Below, piece after piece: positions 7,827 to 16,224 of a stretch of 46,150 bases of DNA (position 1 is its first letter; every line of letters starts with the position of its first letter). The DNA lies in assembly GCA_020060545.1 (NCBI GenBank), contig JAGUZX010000122.1, forward strand, positions 1-46,150, written 5' to 3'. The translations under genes and the position numbers were made by a program. The stretch comes from Desulfovibrio sp. Lineage in GTDB: Bacteria; Bacillota; Dethiobacteria; DTU022. Under the pieces are notes generated by a model that saw nothing but the letters and a program-made list of their open reading frames with translations, did not search any database and was not told where the DNA came from.

Positions 7827-7868
7827 CACGTGTTCTCCTTATCTCTATTGGCAATAAGGGCGCATCAA

Positions 7869-8693
7869 TTATTGTTTGGTAAGGCGAATCGTAACCTGGA
7901 TATACCCGGGCTCGTTTTTTTCCTCCACTTCCGGAGAAAGACCTGCCGACTCGATCATTTTGACCGCTTCACGAATGGTGTTCAAAAATATCCTGATATC
8001 CTTGATGACGCTGCGCTGCCGCCTGTCAGGGACGGCGCTCTTCTCTGGCCCGATCAGCCGATCGATTTTTTGTTCCGTCTGGTTGACTGTAAGCCCCCGT
8101 TCAACGATCTCGAGGGCCATTTTTCGTTGAAGGTTTTCCGAGTTCAATTTAAGCAAGGCCCGGGCATGCCTTTCGGTCAGGTTTTCATTGAGAACCATCT
8201 GTTTTACCGATTCGGGCAGTCTCAGCAGCCTCAGTTTGTTAGCGATGGTAGACTGGCTCTTGCCGAGCCGTTGGGCCAGCACCTCCTGGGTCAGGTTGAA
8301 GGACTCCATCAGCCGGGCGTAGCCTGCAGCCTCTTCAATGAAGTTCAGGTTTTCCCGTTGCAGGTTTTCAATCAAGGCGATGGTAGCCATGGCGCTGTCG
8401 GAAATTTCTTTCACCACTGCGGCTATCTGTTTCCAGCCCAGGCTTTTGCAGGCCATTAGCCTTCTCTCGCCGACAACCAGTTCATACCCCCGGCCGGCCC
8501 TGCGGACAATAACCGGTTGCAGCAACCCGTATGTCTTAATCGATTGGGTCAGCTCCCGGATCTTATCCGGAGAAAATGTGCGCCTGGGTTGATATGGATT
8601 GGGTTCAATCTCGTCTATCTTGATCAAGGTTACTTTATCCTTTCCGGGGTCGCCTTCCAGCAAGGGGAACTTGTGGTCCCAGGTCTCTTTCAC
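7869..8693 (-). CDS. noc: ParB-like nucleoid occlusion protein Noc
   Basis: Second ParB-family protein, upstream of soj in the position of Noc in Firmicutes; Noc binds NBS sites and inhibits division over the nucleoid. The CTPase core is present (IEPNPYQPRRTFSPDKIREL, GERRLMACKSLG, ENLQRENLNFIEEA). The HTH segment with LGKSQSTIANKLRLLRLP is typical of Noc rather than Spo0J, as is the absence of the LGRGLGAL ParA-interaction tail. The GTG at 8691-8693 is chosen because AGGAAGG lies 11 bases upstream; the frame is open to a TTG at 8753 without a ribosome binding site, which would add 20 residues. Some clostridia have this paralogue without proven nucleoid-occlusion function, so the role is inferred. 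Confidence 0.87.
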   Translation of the reverse strand: MKETWDHKFPLLEGDPGKDKVTLIKIDEIEPNPYQPRRTFSPDKIRELTQSIKTYGLLQPVIVRRAGRGYELVVGERRLMACKSLGWKQIAAVVKEISDSAMATIALIENLQRENLNFIEEAAGYARLMESFNLTQEVLAQRLGKSQSTIANKLRLLRLPESVKQMVLNENLTERHARALLKLNSENLQRKMALEIVERGLTVNQTEQKIDRLIGPEKSAVPDRRQRSVIKDIRIFLNTIREAVKMIESAGLSPEVEEKNEPGYIQVTIRLTKQ

Positions 8694-8749
8694 GATCTTC
8701 ACCGCCTTCCTGATATGGAAATCTATTTGACAACCGGAAGGACATTCCT

Positions 8750-9490
8750 TCAAAAAGAAAAAGTTTTATGCCCCAGTGGTTTTTGGGCCGGCTTCCCCGG
8801 CGGCCTGGGGTAGTCGTCCGGCGTTGCTTTAATTTTCTCGATCAGAAAAAGGGTCCTCCCCTCTCCGGAGGGCAGTCGGTAGGCCCAGCTTTTCCTCACC
8901 TGCCCGCCGCATGCGGTTATGGCATCACCGGCCTGCTCCACTTCGCATAGCCCTTGCGCCCCTTTGTACATGATTAGCTCCCCGCCCGTTTGGAGAAGAG
9001 GCAGGGCCAGCTCCGCCAGGACCGCTGCGCCCGCTACGGCGCGGCAGGTGACATAGGCAAACCTCTCTCGATAAAGATGATTACGGCCCCAAGTTTCAGC
9101 CCGCCCCGGCAAAAAATAAACCTCCCGGAGCTTCATCATCGCAGTTGCGCGCCTTAAAAAATTTAGCTTGCGGCGGTTGGCGTCCATTAAAAAGAGGGGA
9201 CAGCGGGGCAGCCAAATCTTCAGGGGAATTCCAGGCAGGCCCGCACCCGTCCCCAGGTCAAGCAGTTCTCCCGGGGCCAGGTCAAGCACCGTAAGCGGAA
9301 AGAGGGAATCAAAGATATGTTTTCCAATCAGATCCGAAGCGTTGCGATCCCCCACCAGGCGTTGAGTTTGCAGGCCCTCCAACACCAGCGCCACAAAATG
9401 CAGCAGCTGCTCCTTCTGCATGCTGTCGGCCGCCAAGGAAAGTTTTTGAAGGGCCGCGTCGAGCAGCGGCGCCAACTCTTGCCGGGGCAT
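8750..9490 (-). CDS. rsmG: 16S rRNA (guanine-527-N7)-methyltransferase RsmG
   Basis: SAM-dependent methyltransferase for G527 of 16S rRNA (GidB). The Rossmann-like motif I LLDLGTGAGLPGIPLKI (about residues 77-93), the motif after it FLMDANRRKLNFLRRA, and CRAVA are all clear. The ATG at 9488-9490 has GGGGAGGAG at 10 bases, giving 246 residues; the frame extends to TTG 9511 but that is not needed. The C-terminal extension after IEKIKATP is Pro/Lys-rich (about 25 residues) and atypically long. It lies between mnmE and noc. The usual neighbour mnmG is absent from the 198-base gap upstream. Confidence 0.94.
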   Translation of the reverse strand: MPRQELAPLLDAALQKLSLAADSMQKEQLLHFVALVLEGLQTQRLVGDRNASDLIGKHIFDSLFPLTVLDLAPGELLDLGTGAGLPGIPLKIWLPRCPLFLMDANRRKLNFLRRATAMMKLREVYFLPGRAETWGRNHLYRERFAYVTCRAVAGAAVLAELALPLLQTGGELIMYKGAQGLCEVEQAGDAITACGGQVRKSWAYRLPSGEGRTLFLIEKIKATPDDYPRPPGKPAQKPLGHKTFSF

Positions 9491-9688
9491 ACCCTGATTA
9501 CTCCTCCCCAAACGCTTTCTTTGCCTTTACTGTTCAATGATTCAGGATTCGGGATGTTTCGAAAAATTTAAACCCCGAACATGTGTGCTTTTGGCCGTAC
9601 CGGTAGCCTTGCAACTGTATAATCGGTTACCTCACCGGGCGCAGCCCGTTCCAGCTCCACATTCCGGCTCCTGACTTCTGAGAAATTG

Positions 9689-11074
9689 CTATTTGCCGAG
9701 GCAAAATTCACTAAAAATCCGGTCCAATAACGCGTCCGAAACGGTCTCTCCGGTAATCTCACCCAGTTTAACCCAGGCGGAGTGAAGATCCAGGCTTACC
9801 AGCTCCAGCGGCTGTACATCGACACCGGCGAGGGCCTCCTCAATGCACTGCAGCGCCTCCCGGACAATCGCCTCGTGCCGCATCGAAAGAATGACCGCGC
9901 TTTCACCGCCGCCGCCAAGTTCCCGGTCGAGCAGCGCTACCACCGCCTCTTCCACCTTGGCGATCCCTCTGTTTTTAATCACCGCTGTTTCAACAACAGC
10001 GATCCCCGGGAAGCGCCTTCCCAGTTCCTGCCGGTTCAATTTCTGCTTCAGGTCGGTCTTATTGACAATAACTAAAACCATCTGCCCCGGTTGGATCAGC
10101 CTGGCAGAGGCCTCGTCCGCCTCATCCCAAACCGTGGAACCGTCCAGCATAATTAACAGCAAGCGTGCTCCAGCCGCGGCGGCACGCGAGCGCGCAATGC
10201 CTTCCTTCTCCACCGGATCCCTGGTTTGGTGAATCCCCGCCGTATCGATCAGCCTGAGGGGATATCCCTCGAGCAATAAATAACCTTCCAAAAGATCCCG
10301 GGTAGTACCGGGTATTTCATGAACAATGGCTTTTTGCTGCCTGAGCATGCCGTTAAGCAAAGATGATTTACCCACGTTAGGCTTGCCGATGATGGCAGTC
10401 GCAATCCCTTCCTGGTATAATCTGCCTCGCTCCGCGCCCTGAATCATCTCGCGCAGAGAAAAGCTCAACGCTGACAGTTTTTCACTGATCTCACCGCACA
10501 GGCCGGGATCCGGCGCCAGGTCTTCCGGAAAATCCAACGTCGCCTCGATTTTGGCCAGGAGGTGAAGGATTTTAGCTCTTAAATCACTCGTTTCCCGGGA
10601 TAGCCTTCCGCTTAAATTTTGGGCCGCATTCTTTACCGCCTGTTCCGAGCGGGCGCGGATAATCTTCAAAATACTTTCGGCCTGGCTGAGGTCAATCCTC
10701 CCGTTGGTATAGGCGCGCCGGGTAAATTCTCCCGGTTCGGCCAGGCGGGCCCCGGCCTGCAGGACCAGGCTCAGGATCATTTTCAAGGCGAACATCCCGC
10801 TGTGGCAATTAATTTCAACGGTGTTTTCCCGGGTATAGGTGCGGGGCGCCGGCATAAATGACACCAAGACTTCATCAATAACCTCTTTCCGGTCATTAAT
10901 GATATAGCCGTGATGGAGATACCTTGACTTTGGAAAACCGGGTTTTTCCCTGCGCCCGGAACTAAATATTTTTGCCACAATATTAAAAGCATCGCTGCCG
11001 CTGATGCGGATTATCCCGATTCCGCCTTCGCCCAAAGGAGTACCGATGGCGGCGATGGTATCTTCACGCGACAA
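9689..11074 (-). CDS. mnmE: tRNA modification GTPase MnmE
   Basis: GTPase that with MnmG installs the cmnm5 group at U34 of certain tRNAs. The N-terminal THF-binding domain starts with EDTIAAIGTPLGEGGIGIIRISG; the G domain carries IIGKPNVGKSSLLNGML (P-loop) and DTAGIHQTRDPVEKEGI (switch II); NKTD is the G4 motif; and the C-terminus ends in the catalytic CLGK tetrapeptide (CxGK). The start is the TTG at 11072-11074, which has AGGAGGGG 6 bases upstream; 461 residues is the normal length. A terminator hairpin lies only a few bases upstream of its ribosome binding site. The obligate partner MnmG is not encoded next to it, so it must be elsewhere. Confidence 0.96.
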   Translation of the reverse strand: MSREDTIAAIGTPLGEGGIGIIRISGSDAFNIVAKIFSSGRREKPGFPKSRYLHHGYIINDRKEVIDEVLVSFMPAPRTYTRENTVEINCHSGMFALKMILSLVLQAGARLAEPGEFTRRAYTNGRIDLSQAESILKIIRARSEQAVKNAAQNLSGRLSRETSDLRAKILHLLAKIEATLDFPEDLAPDPGLCGEISEKLSALSFSLREMIQGAERGRLYQEGIATAIIGKPNVGKSSLLNGMLRQQKAIVHEIPGTTRDLLEGYLLLEGYPLRLIDTAGIHQTRDPVEKEGIARSRAAAAGARLLLIMLDGSTVWDEADEASARLIQPGQMVLVIVNKTDLKQKLNRQELGRRFPGIAVVETAVIKNRGIAKVEEAVVALLDRELGGGGESAVILSMRHEAIVREALQCIEEALAGVDVQPLELVSLDLHSAWVKLGEITGETVSDALLDRIFSEFCLGK

Positions 11075-11093
11075 GTTTTTCCCCTCCTGAAAG

Positions 11094-11118
11094 AAAAAAC
11101 CGCTCCCCAAAGGAGCGG
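11094..11118 (-). terminator. rho-independent terminator between jag and mnmE
   Basis: On the minus strand a perfect 7-bp stem (CCGCTCC / GGAGCGG, loop of 5) is followed directly by six T. It begins 17 bases after the jag stop codon and ends 5 bases before the mnmE ribosome binding site. It should separate or attenuate transcription between the rpmH-jag and mnmE-parB gene groups. Confidence 0.85.
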
Positions 11119-11135
11119 CCGCTTCAATGATCGCT

Positions 11136-11756
11136 TTACCGTGGGGCGATGATTACTTTCCGGTAAGGTTCTTCTCCTCTGCTGTAGGTAATCACTTCGT
11201 CATGCTCCTGCAGCGCCAGGTGAATAATTCGCCTTTCCTGGGGCGTCATCGGCTCCAGGGCTTGTTCGTGCCCCTCCTTGCTGACCTTCCTGGCGATACT
11301 ATATGCCAGTTTTGTCAGCGTTTGCTCCCTGCGGGCGCGGTAGTTTTCTACATCCACAACCACAATTTTATGGAACCCTTCAAATTGCCGCCTCAGAACG
11401 GTATTGGCGAGGTATTGCAGTTCGTTCAAGGTTTTCCCTCGCCGCCCGATCAAAACCCCGGTCTGTTTACCGTTGACGGAGGCATAAATTTTTTCTTCAT
11501 CCTCAGAAAGCGCGACTTTTCCTTCTACACCCATCCTCTCCAGCACTCCCTTTAAAAAATGCTGCAGGTACTGTGCCGGTTCATAACGGACCTTTACTAC
11601 CACACGAGCGTTTTTGCCGCTGATAAAACTGAACAGCCCCTGCCCCGGCTCGCTGATAATATCGATATCAGCATTTTCCGGTTTTATGCCGAGAGACGAG
11701 AGCGCTTTATCAACCGCTTCTTGGGCGGTGCGGCCCGTTGCTTCTGCTTCTTTCAT
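11136..11756 (-). CDS. jag: RNA-binding protein Jag (KhpB)
   Basis: Jag/KhpB RNA-binding protein of 206 residues. Domains in order: the Jag N-terminal domain (about 1-50, with GRTAQEAVDKALSSLGI); a type II KH domain with the GxxG-like loop GRRGKTLNELQYLAN near residue 110; and a C-terminal R3H domain (about 140-206, RRIIHLALQEHDEVITYS). The family forms KhpA/KhpB complexes affecting cell elongation and envelope gene expression in Gram-positives. It follows yidC by 8 bases, the standard rpmH-rnpA-yidD-yidC-jag order. Confidence 0.95.
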   Translation of the reverse strand: MKEAEATGRTAQEAVDKALSSLGIKPENADIDIISEPGQGLFSFISGKNARVVVKVRYEPAQYLQHFLKGVLERMGVEGKVALSEDEEKIYASVNGKQTGVLIGRRGKTLNELQYLANTVLRRQFEGFHKIVVVDVENYRARREQTLTKLAYSIARKVSKEGHEQALEPMTPQERRIIHLALQEHDEVITYSRGEEPYRKVIIAPR

Positions 11757-11764
11757 TAATCTCC

Positions 11765-12472
11765 CTATTCTCCCTTCTCTCCCTTTTTCCCGCTATCCTT
11801 AGCCTGTTCTGCTTTCATTTTTCCCACCCGCACAACTAAATAATGCTGCCCCATGGAAAAAACATTGTTCATGATCCAATAAATTACCAGCCCCACCGGA
11901 AAGCTGAAACTAAAAAAAGTAATCATGGCCGGCATCATATACATCATCATCTTCTGGCTGGAGTCGGTCATGGTCAGTTTTTGATAGATGTAAGTGGTTA
12001 TACCCGCCAGCAGCGGGAAGAGATAGAGAAAATAACTCTCATTTGACATACTCAGTAAATTGATATACCCGCCCTCTCCTACCGGGATTAGATAGGGATT
12101 AAAGACAAATCCTGGCATCAGCGTTTGAACGTCTCTCAGCAGTCTAAAAATACCGATTAAAATGGGAAATTGAATCAACAGGGGCAGGCATCCGGCCATG
12201 GGGTTCATCTTGTTTTCCTGCATGAATTCCATGACGGCCTTGTTTTGTTTTTCCTTGTCGTTCTTATACTTGGCCTGAATTTTTTTTAGCTCGGGCTGCA
12301 GCTCCTGCATCCGCCTGGCCGACTCGATCTGTTTATTATTCAAGGGGTAGGTTACAATTTTAACTAACAGCGTCAACAGGATTATGGCGATGCCAAAGTT
12401 TGGAATAACTCCATAGATATAACCCAATACATTGCCAAAAAAAACAGCAATTGCTTCGATCATCTGGCCCAT
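11765..12472 (-). CDS. yidC: membrane protein insertase YidC
   Basis: YidC/Oxa1/Alb3 insertase that integrates proteins into the cytoplasmic membrane. The 235-residue short form has the 60KD_IMP core: a first helix followed by LLVKIVTYPLNNKQIESARRM, the cytoplasmic coiled hairpin rich in Lys/Gln (about residues 55-85), and later helices including MNPMAGCLPLLIQFPILIG and FFSFSFPVGLVIYWIMNN. The N-terminus lacks the lipobox of Bacillus SpoIIIJ/YqjG, as in many clostridia. It is preceded by GTAGGAGG. Its long basic C-terminal tail is expected for ribosome contact. Confidence 0.96.
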   Translation of the reverse strand: MGQMIEAIAVFFGNVLGYIYGVIPNFGIAIILLTLLVKIVTYPLNNKQIESARRMQELQPELKKIQAKYKNDKEKQNKAVMEFMQENKMNPMAGCLPLLIQFPILIGIFRLLRDVQTLMPGFVFNPYLIPVGEGGYINLLSMSNESYFLYLFPLLAGITTYIYQKLTMTDSSQKMMMYMMPAMITFFSFSFPVGLVIYWIMNNVFSMGQHYLVVRVGKMKAEQAKDSGKKGEKGE

Positions 12473-12496
12473 GCTTAATCCTCCTACTCACTTTGT

Positions 12497-12760
12497 TTAC
12501 CGGACCGGATCATAACCGCCCGGGCAAAAAGGGTGACAGCGCAAGATTCTTTTTAAGCCCATGGTACCCCCTTTAATCAACCCGTAGCGTTGGACCGCTT
12601 CGTAGCAATAACGGGAGCAGGACGGATAAAACCGGCATGTCGGTTTTTTTAACGGTGAAATTACAACCTGGTAGATACGGACCAATCCCAAACACAGCAT
12701 GCCGGGAGCGCGTAAAAAAAACTTGACCATTTCTACTTGAGAAGATTTCCTTTTTTGCAC
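12497..12760 (-). CDS. yidD: membrane protein insertion efficiency factor YidD
   Basis: Small membrane-associated protein thought to aid YidC-dependent insertion. The hallmark cysteine motif [15 protein letters not shown] is present together with [13 protein letters not shown] and the C-terminal GGYDPV. GTG at 12758-12760 gives 87 residues and has GAGGAG 11 bases upstream, overlapping the rnpA end by 28 bases; the ATG at 12728-12730, just after the rnpA stop, would give 77 residues but lacks a clear ribosome binding site. Confidence 0.93.
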   Translation of the reverse strand: MQKRKSSQVEMVKFFLRAPGMLCLGLVRIYQVVISPLKKPTCRFYPSCSRYCYEAVQRYGLIKGGTMGLKRILRCHPFCPGGYDPVR

Positions 12761-13065
12761 AGGTAAATTAACTCCTCTACCGCCTTGTTAAATGACATGT
12801 CTACCGCCGGCTTGCGGGCCACCAGCACAAAATCATATCCCTGTTTCAAACAATCCTGGATCCGGATCAACGATTCCCGGTAAATCCGTTTAATCCGGTG
12901 CCGGGCCACGCTTTTGCCTACTTTCTTACTGATGGAAAAGCCGATCCGGTTCATCCCTTCCCGGTTGGCACAGTAATAGAGGACAATATTCCGGCTAACC
13001 AAGGTTTTCCCACCGCGGTAAACACGCTTAAAATCCCAGGGGTTTTTCAGCCGGCCAGTGCTCAT
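12733..13065 (-). CDS. rnpA: ribonuclease P protein component
   Basis: Protein subunit of RNase P, which with the RNA subunit matures tRNA 5' ends. The 110-residue product includes the conserved [20 protein letters not shown] start, [23 protein letters not shown] and the downstream [11 protein letters not shown]. In the RNR signature helix the central Asn is His here (ARHRIKR), a conservative but notable variant. It starts 7 bases after the rpmH stop without an evident ribosome binding site, so translation is probably coupled to rpmH. Confidence 0.95.
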   Translation of the reverse strand: MSTGRLKNPWDFKRVYRGGKTLVSRNIVLYYCANREGMNRIGFSISKKVGKSVARHRIKRIYRESLIRIQDCLKQGYDFVLVARKPAVDMSFNKAVEELIYLCKKGNLLK

Positions 13066-13072
13066 TCAATAA

Positions 13073-13207
13073 TTAAGCGCTGAGCTTCTTTCTCATTTTT
13101 TGGCGCCTGCGCTTGATTACCAAACGGCCGGCCGTAGTGCTCATCCTCCTGATAAAGCCGTGTATCTTTTTTCTTTTACTTTTTTTCGGCTGATATGTCC
13201 TTTTCAT
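13073..13207 (-). CDS. rpmH: 50S ribosomal protein L34
   Basis: A 44-residue, highly basic ribosomal protein. The sequence starts [14 protein letters not shown] and continues [20 protein letters not shown], then ends KLSA, matching the L34 family along its whole length. ATG at 13205-13207 is preceded by AGAGAGGAACG. It is the first gene of the minus-strand group running away from the origin and has a strong promoter upstream. Confidence 0.97.
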   Translation of the reverse strand: MKRTYQPKKSKRKKIHGFIRRMSTTAGRLVIKRRRQKMRKKLSA

Positions 13208-13252
13208 CGAAATCGTTCCTCTCTAAACATTTTTTGTTCAGAATATAAAAAA

Positions 13253-13282
13253 ATTATACCGTAAAAAAATTAACAATGTCAA
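13253..13282 (-). promoter_or_regulatory. rpmH operon promoter
   Basis: On the minus strand: TTGACA, an 18-base spacer and TATAAT, a perfect match to both vegetative sigma-A hexamers, about 45 bases upstream of the rpmH ATG. Confidence 0.88.
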
Positions 13283-13334
13283 GATAACAGCACTGTAAGG
13301 GTAATATCAGCCTTTTTTATGTGCTTGTGTCTCA

Positions 13335-13363
13335 TTGCAGGAAGAACTTAGATCTGTTAATAT
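13335..13363 (+). promoter_or_regulatory. candidate dnaA promoter
   Basis: TTGCAG, 17 bases, TAATAT: a reasonable sigma-A promoter. The downstream leader contains DnaA boxes at 13405 and 13440, which would allow DnaA autorepression (inference). Confidence 0.5.
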
Positions 13364-13404
13364 ATTATGTGGATGCCATCGCGGATCGAATCCATAATAC
13401 CCGC

Positions 13405-13413
13405 TTATCCACA
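13405..13413 (+). promoter_or_regulatory. DnaA box
   Basis: Perfect consensus TTATCCACA in the dnaA leader. Confidence 0.88.
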
Positions 13414-13439
13414 GAACCTGTTTATAACTCTGTAATCAT

Positions 13440-13448
13440 TGTTGATAA
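13440..13448 (-). promoter_or_regulatory. DnaA box (8 of 9)
   Basis: TTATCAACA on the minus strand, one mismatch to TTATCCACA, 27 bases beyond the perfect box and in opposite orientation. Confidence 0.65.
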
Positions 13449-13499
13449 CTTGATGAAAAACAGCGCCGGTATGGAGGTTCAACTTGGGGGGTTCGATTA

Positions 13500-14858
13500 A
13501 TGGATCGTAATTTAGCAGAAATTTGGCAGCTTACCCTGTCTGAAATGAGCAGCGACTTAAGCAAGCCCAGTTTTGAGACCTGGTTTAAGTCCACCCGGCC
13601 TGTTTCTTTAAAAGACTGTTGTATCGTGATCGAGGTTCCTAATGATTTCGCCAAAGAATGGATCGAGACACGCTATAAAGAGATGATCGTTAAAAAACTA
13701 AAAAGCATTACTTCCGTTGATTATGATCTTATTTTTATTATCTCTCCCAACAGCATGGACTGCGACGAGATCTATGAGCCGCCTCCGGTTGCCGCTTTAA
13801 ACCCAAAAAGCAGTACGCCGTTTGATCCCAATGTATCGGTATTCAACCCGCGCTATACTTTCGATACTTTTGTCGTCGGTTCTTGCAACCGCCTTTCCCA
13901 TGCCGCTTCACTGGCTGTCGCGGAAACTCCTTCGCGGGCTTACAACCCCCTTTTTATCTACGGTGGCGTTGGGTTGGGGAAAACCCATCTCCTGCATGCT
14001 ATCGGGCAATACATGATTAAAAATCACGGATTTTCACGAGTAATTTACTGCTCTTCCGAAAAATTTACTAACGACTTTATCAACTCGATTCGCGATAATA
14101 AAACCGTAGAATTCCGCAACAAATATCGCAATATGGACGTGCTTTTGATCGATGACATCCAGTTCTTGGCCGGCAAGGAACAGACCCAGGAGGAATTCTT
14201 CCATACCTTTAACGCTCTTCATGATTATAACCGCCAGATCGTGATTTCAAGCGACCGGCCGCCAAAAGAGATCCCGACGCTTGAAGACAGGCTCCGTTCA
14301 CGCTTTGAATGGGGGTTGATTACCGATATTCATCCACCCGATCTGGAAACACGGATCGCTATTCTGAGAAAAAAAGCTCAATCCGACGGCCTCAATATCC
14401 CCAATGAGGTCATTCAGCACATCGCCGGTAAAATTGAAACCAATATCCGGGAGCTTGAAGGAGCTTTAATCCGCATTGTCGCGTGCGCTTCATTGCTTAA
14501 TGCCCAAATCGATCTCAGGCTTACCGATGAAGCGCTGAAAAATATACACTATACCAGTAAAAGAAATATTTCGATCAAAAATATAATCAAAGTCACCGCC
14601 GGCTGCTTTAATCTTACCCCTGAAGATTTGCAAGGGAAAAAAAGGACACAAGATATCGCTCTCACGCGTCAAGTGGCCATGTACCTGGCCCGTGAGCTAA
14701 CGGATCTTTCCTTTCCTAAAATTGGAGAGGAGTTCGGGGGGAGAGACCATACCACTGTTTTGCACGCCTGTAAAAAAATTGAACACACTCTCCTCGATAA
14801 CGCCGAATTCAAAATTAAGCTTGATATGATCCGTAACGATATTCTAAATGAGCGTTAA
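13500..14858 (+). CDS. dnaA: chromosomal replication initiator protein DnaA
   Basis: AAA+ initiator that binds DnaA boxes and melts the origin. The 452-residue product has domain I (about 1-85, with [13 protein letters not shown]), a short linker and a AAA+ domain beginning near [20 protein letters not shown]. Walker A is [13 protein letters not shown], Walker [10 protein letters not shown], sensor region [13 protein letters not shown] with the arginine-containing [11 protein letters not shown]. Domain IV ends with the DnaA-box binding signature [19 protein letters not shown] at 13500 is preceded by a GGGGGG ribosome binding site at 8 bases. Base composition is visibly more AT-rich than in the gyr, ilv and leu genes downstream. 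Confidence 0.98.
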   Translation: MDRNLAEIWQLTLSEMSSDLSKPSFETWFKSTRPVSLKDCCIVIEVPNDFAKEWIETRYKEMIVKKLKSITSVDYDLIFIISPNSMDCDEIYEPPPVAALNPKSSTPFDPNVSVFNPRYTFDTFVVGSCNRLSHAASLAVAETPSRAYNPLFIYGGVGLGKTHLLHAIGQYMIKNHGFSRVIYCSSEKFTNDFINSIRDNKTVEFRNKYRNMDVLLIDDIQFLAGKEQTQEEFFHTFNALHDYNRQIVISSDRPPKEIPTLEDRLRSRFEWGLITDIHPPDLETRIAILRKKAQSDGLNIPNEVIQHIAGKIETNIRELEGALIRIVACASLLNAQIDLRLTDEALKNIHYTSKRNISIKNIIKVTAGCFNLTPEDLQGKKRTQDIALTRQVAMYLARELTDLSFPKIGEEFGGRDHTTVLHACKKIEHTLLDNAEFKIKLDMIRNDILNER

Positions 14859-15100
14859 TATTTTGTGGACAACCTGTTGCTTCCAAAACAAATAATGTTC
14901 GTATTTGGGTAAATGCCCCCATATACACCGGCCCATCCACTGCTTGTCCAGGATCGGGCCAGGGGTAGAACAAGCGGTGGTAAGCTTTGCCGGTGATATA
15001 CACAGTTTCCACATCCTCTACTACTGTGACGATCTTAAATTTAACCGGTACTCTTTTTTTACTGTTGGGGAAATCATAAGCAAGGGAGGCTTCAATTAAT
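14859..15100. promoter_or_regulatory. dnaA-dnaN spacer with DnaA-box-like sites
   Basis: 242 bases with no convincing gene. It has a DnaA-box-like TGTGGACAA at 14864-14872 (8 of 9 on the minus strand) directly after the dnaA stop, and a weaker GTTTCCACA near 15005. A minus-strand ORF of 97 codons crosses it but has no ribosome binding site. In Bacillus the corresponding spacer contains the unwinding element of oriC, so this may be the second half of the origin. Confidence 0.5.
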
Positions 15101-16204
15101 TTGTTCATTACGCTTAAAAAAGAAGTTCTCAGCAGATGCCTGAATATCGCGGCGAAAGCGCTTCCGCCTCATTCAACTATCCCGGTCCTTGAGAATATTT
15201 TGTTTGAAAGCTGTGACGGGAAGCTAACTTTTACGACCACAAACCTGGAGCTTGAAATAAAGGTGGCGCTGCCTTACAGCGACACCGAAACCGGTAAAAT
15301 ACTCCTGCCACGGAAAACGGTGGATATTATTCACCACTTACCGGCTCCCGACGTGGAAATGAATATCAACCTTGAAAGCCTGCGGTTTGATTTGAACAGC
15401 GGCCCGACCAAGTTTAACCTTTATGGCGCCGATGCGGGAGAATATCCGATCATTGAAGCAATTTTGCCCGCGAAAGATGCCGTTTCCATTAACCGGCTGT
15501 TAATGAAACAGGTTTTAAAAACAGTGGTATTTGCCGCTTCTACGGATGATTCCAGGCCCGCGTTCAACGGGGTTCTTTTTTTATTTAAAGAAAAAGGGAT
15601 TACCTTGATTTCTTCCGATACCTACCGCCTGGTGGTTAAAAAAATCAGCGATGAGAGATGGGATTTTGAAGAGAAGAAATACCTGGTTCCGGCCAGATCT
15701 CTGCGCGAACTGCTGAAAATATTGGATGAAGAAAGCAGTGAAGTAACCATTTTCCCGCACCAGAAACAGGTTGCCTTTAACCTGGGGCCGGTTTATTTTG
15801 CCACGCGGGTGCTGGAAGAAAAATACCCTGATGTCAGCGGTGTCATTCCGGCCAGGCGTACCACCAGGTTGATCGTGGAAAGAAAGCTTATGGATGAAAC
15901 GATCGGGCGGGCCGCGCTGCTGGCGGAGGGAGTAAATCAGCCGGTACAGCTTTCAGCCGGCAACAACCAGCTTTCAGTGAGAGTTTCTTCGCAGGTTGGG
16001 AGGATGGAAGAGATTTTACCCGTGCACCAGGAAGGGGAAGAGATTGAGATCTATGTGAATTCACGTTTTATTGCGGATATCCTGAAAGTAGTGGATTTAA
16101 AAGAGATCATCATCGATTTTCATGGGAAAAACGGCCCAATCATATTCCGCATGATCGATGATGAAACATACCTTTATCTGGTGTTGCCGATTAAAATGGA
16201 ATAA
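15101..16204 (+). CDS. dnaN: DNA polymerase III beta sliding clamp
   Basis: Sliding clamp that tethers polymerases to DNA. The 367 residues fold into three related domains; recognisable blocks include STIPVLENILFES (domain I), TDDSRPAFNGVLFLF (domain II), EEKYPDVSGVIPA and the C-terminal YLVLPIKM(E) that lines the protein-binding pocket. The start is the TTG at 15101, with AAGGGAGG 11 bases upstream. The 20-base gap to recF lacks the S4-domain gene yaaA often found there. Confidence 0.97.
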   Translation: MFITLKKEVLSRCLNIAAKALPPHSTIPVLENILFESCDGKLTFTTTNLELEIKVALPYSDTETGKILLPRKTVDIIHHLPAPDVEMNINLESLRFDLNSGPTKFNLYGADAGEYPIIEAILPAKDAVSINRLLMKQVLKTVVFAASTDDSRPAFNGVLFLFKEKGITLISSDTYRLVVKKISDERWDFEEKKYLVPARSLRELLKILDEESSEVTIFPHQKQVAFNLGPVYFATRVLEEKYPDVSGVIPARRTTRLIVERKLMDETIGRAALLAEGVNQPVQLSAGNNQLSVRVSSQVGRMEEILPVHQEGEEIEIYVNSRFIADILKVVDLKEIIIDFHGKNGPIIFRMIDDETYLYLVLPIKME

Positions 16205-16224
16205 AGCAGCGGAGGCCGCTATTT

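Larger units (their letters stand above)
13208..13499. other. oriC: rpmH-dnaA intergenic region, likely part of oriC
   Basis: AT-rich 292-base region between divergent rpmH and dnaA. It holds the rpmH promoter (minus strand), a candidate dnaA promoter, one perfect DnaA box (TTATCCACA, 13405), one 8-of-9 box on the opposite strand (13440-13448) and a weaker TGTGGATGC (13369-13377). Gene orientation reverses here. Together with boxes in the dnaA-dnaN spacer this resembles a bipartite clostridial or bacillar origin. The box count is low, so the unwinding site could lie in the dnaA-dnaN spacer. Confidence 0.7.

Noticed and set aside
7822-7837. CACGTG-centred sequence at the soj start as a third parS
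   Set aside because: Only the central TCACGTG core matches; the outer arms do not.
9568-9762. Possible mnmG remnant after mnmE
   Set aside because: The translated segment shows no GAGHAG-type FAD motif or other MnmG feature in any frame.
10589-10602. GTTTCCCGGGATAG, resembling a Noc binding site
   Set aside because: Too many mismatches to ATTTCCCGGGAAAT and located inside mnmE; no cluster of similar sites seen.
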